Notes under the pieces: model-generated
Told to the model about the DNA's origin: nothing
Seen by the model: only the letters and a program-made list of their open reading frames with translations
Database searches by the model: none
Part shown: positions 6,866 through 7,020 of the stretch, in pieces
Position numbering within the stretch: the first letter of the stretch is position 1
How the letters are laid out: each line of letters starts with the position of its first letter
Made by a program: the position numbers and the translations under genes
DNA from: Bacteroidota bacterium
GTDB taxonomy: Bacteria; Bacteroidota; Bacteroidia; Flavobacteriales_D; Crocinitomicaceae
NCBI GenBank assembly: GCA_016866375.1
Contig: VGMK01000105.1
Span: forward strand, 1-7,020
Length of the DNA stretch: 7,020 bases
Direction: 5' to 3'

Positions 6866-7020
6866 ATGACTCAATCAATTCGAATAAAGAAACCTCATTG
6901 GTTGCGTGTGAAGTTGCCGATTGGTGAAAATTACCGCAAAGTAAGAGGTTTGGTCGACCAACACAAGTTGCATACCATTTGTGAAAGTGGAAGTTGTCCT
7001 AATATGGGCGAATGTTGGGG
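6866..7020 (+). CDS. lipA: Lipoyl synthase, N-terminal part (cut by right window edge)
   Basis: Radical SAM enzyme that inserts two sulfur atoms at C6 and C8 of protein-bound octanoyl groups to make the lipoyl cofactor of pyruvate and 2-oxoglutarate dehydrogenases and the glycine cleavage H protein. Only 51 codons are visible. They read KKPHWLRVKLPIGENYRKVRGLV, the LipA N-terminus, then TICESGSCPNMGECW. This carries the CX4CX5C motif C39, C44, C50, which binds the auxiliary iron-sulfur cluster consumed as sulfur donor. The radical SAM CX3CX2C motif lies beyond the edge. ATG 6866 is preceded by AAGGA at close spacing. An in-frame TTG at 6851 directly follows a stop (TAA 6848-6850), so the true start is one of these two, ATG being more likely. 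It diverges from ddl. Confidence 0.95.
   Translation, partial: MTQSIRIKKPHWLRVKLPIGENYRKVRGLVDQHKLHTICESGSCPNMGECW

Overview
The window looks like chromosomal DNA from an AT-rich member of the Bacteroidota. Three points support this. The exporter is a short lipoprotein with one visible SLBB repeat followed by a Wzc-type tyrosine kinase. Shine-Dalgarno sequences are weak or badly spaced. The Ddl and LipA sequences also have a Bacteroidota character. The genus cannot be told from sequence alone. Gene density is very high: only two intergenic gaps exceed 20 bases, about 54 and 133 bp.

Bases 1-4252 (minus strand) hold a tight three-gene cluster, read from right to left. It starts with a GT-B fold family 4 glycosyltransferase, followed 4 bases later by an outer-membrane polysaccharide export lipoprotein (Wza/SLBB type). 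Ten bases after that comes a Wzc-type co-polymerase/BY-kinase, whose C-terminus runs off the left edge. Together they look like the start, or an internal part, of a capsule or exopolysaccharide locus: sugar transfer at the cytoplasmic face, chain-length control and phospho-regulation at the inner membrane, and exit through the outer membrane.

Bases 4307-6732 hold two peptidoglycan genes facing each other. dacB (plus) encodes a PBP4-type D-Ala-D-Ala carboxypeptidase/endopeptidase. ddl (minus) encodes D-alanine--D-alanine ligase. Their stop codons overlap in the palindrome TTAA. One enzyme makes the D-Ala-D-Ala terminus and the other cleaves it after it is built into the wall.

Bases 6733-6865 are a short divergent intergenic region with an 18-bp inverted repeat. 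It is followed by the first 51 codons of lipA (lipoyl synthase, plus), which leaves the window on the right.

All six genes belong to recognisable families and appear intact where visible. I found no mobile element, CRISPR array, RNA gene or clearly new system. The most unusual items are a 13-bp in-frame direct repeat built on T8 tracts in the first membrane helix of the Wzc-like gene, and the inverted repeat between ddl and lipA.
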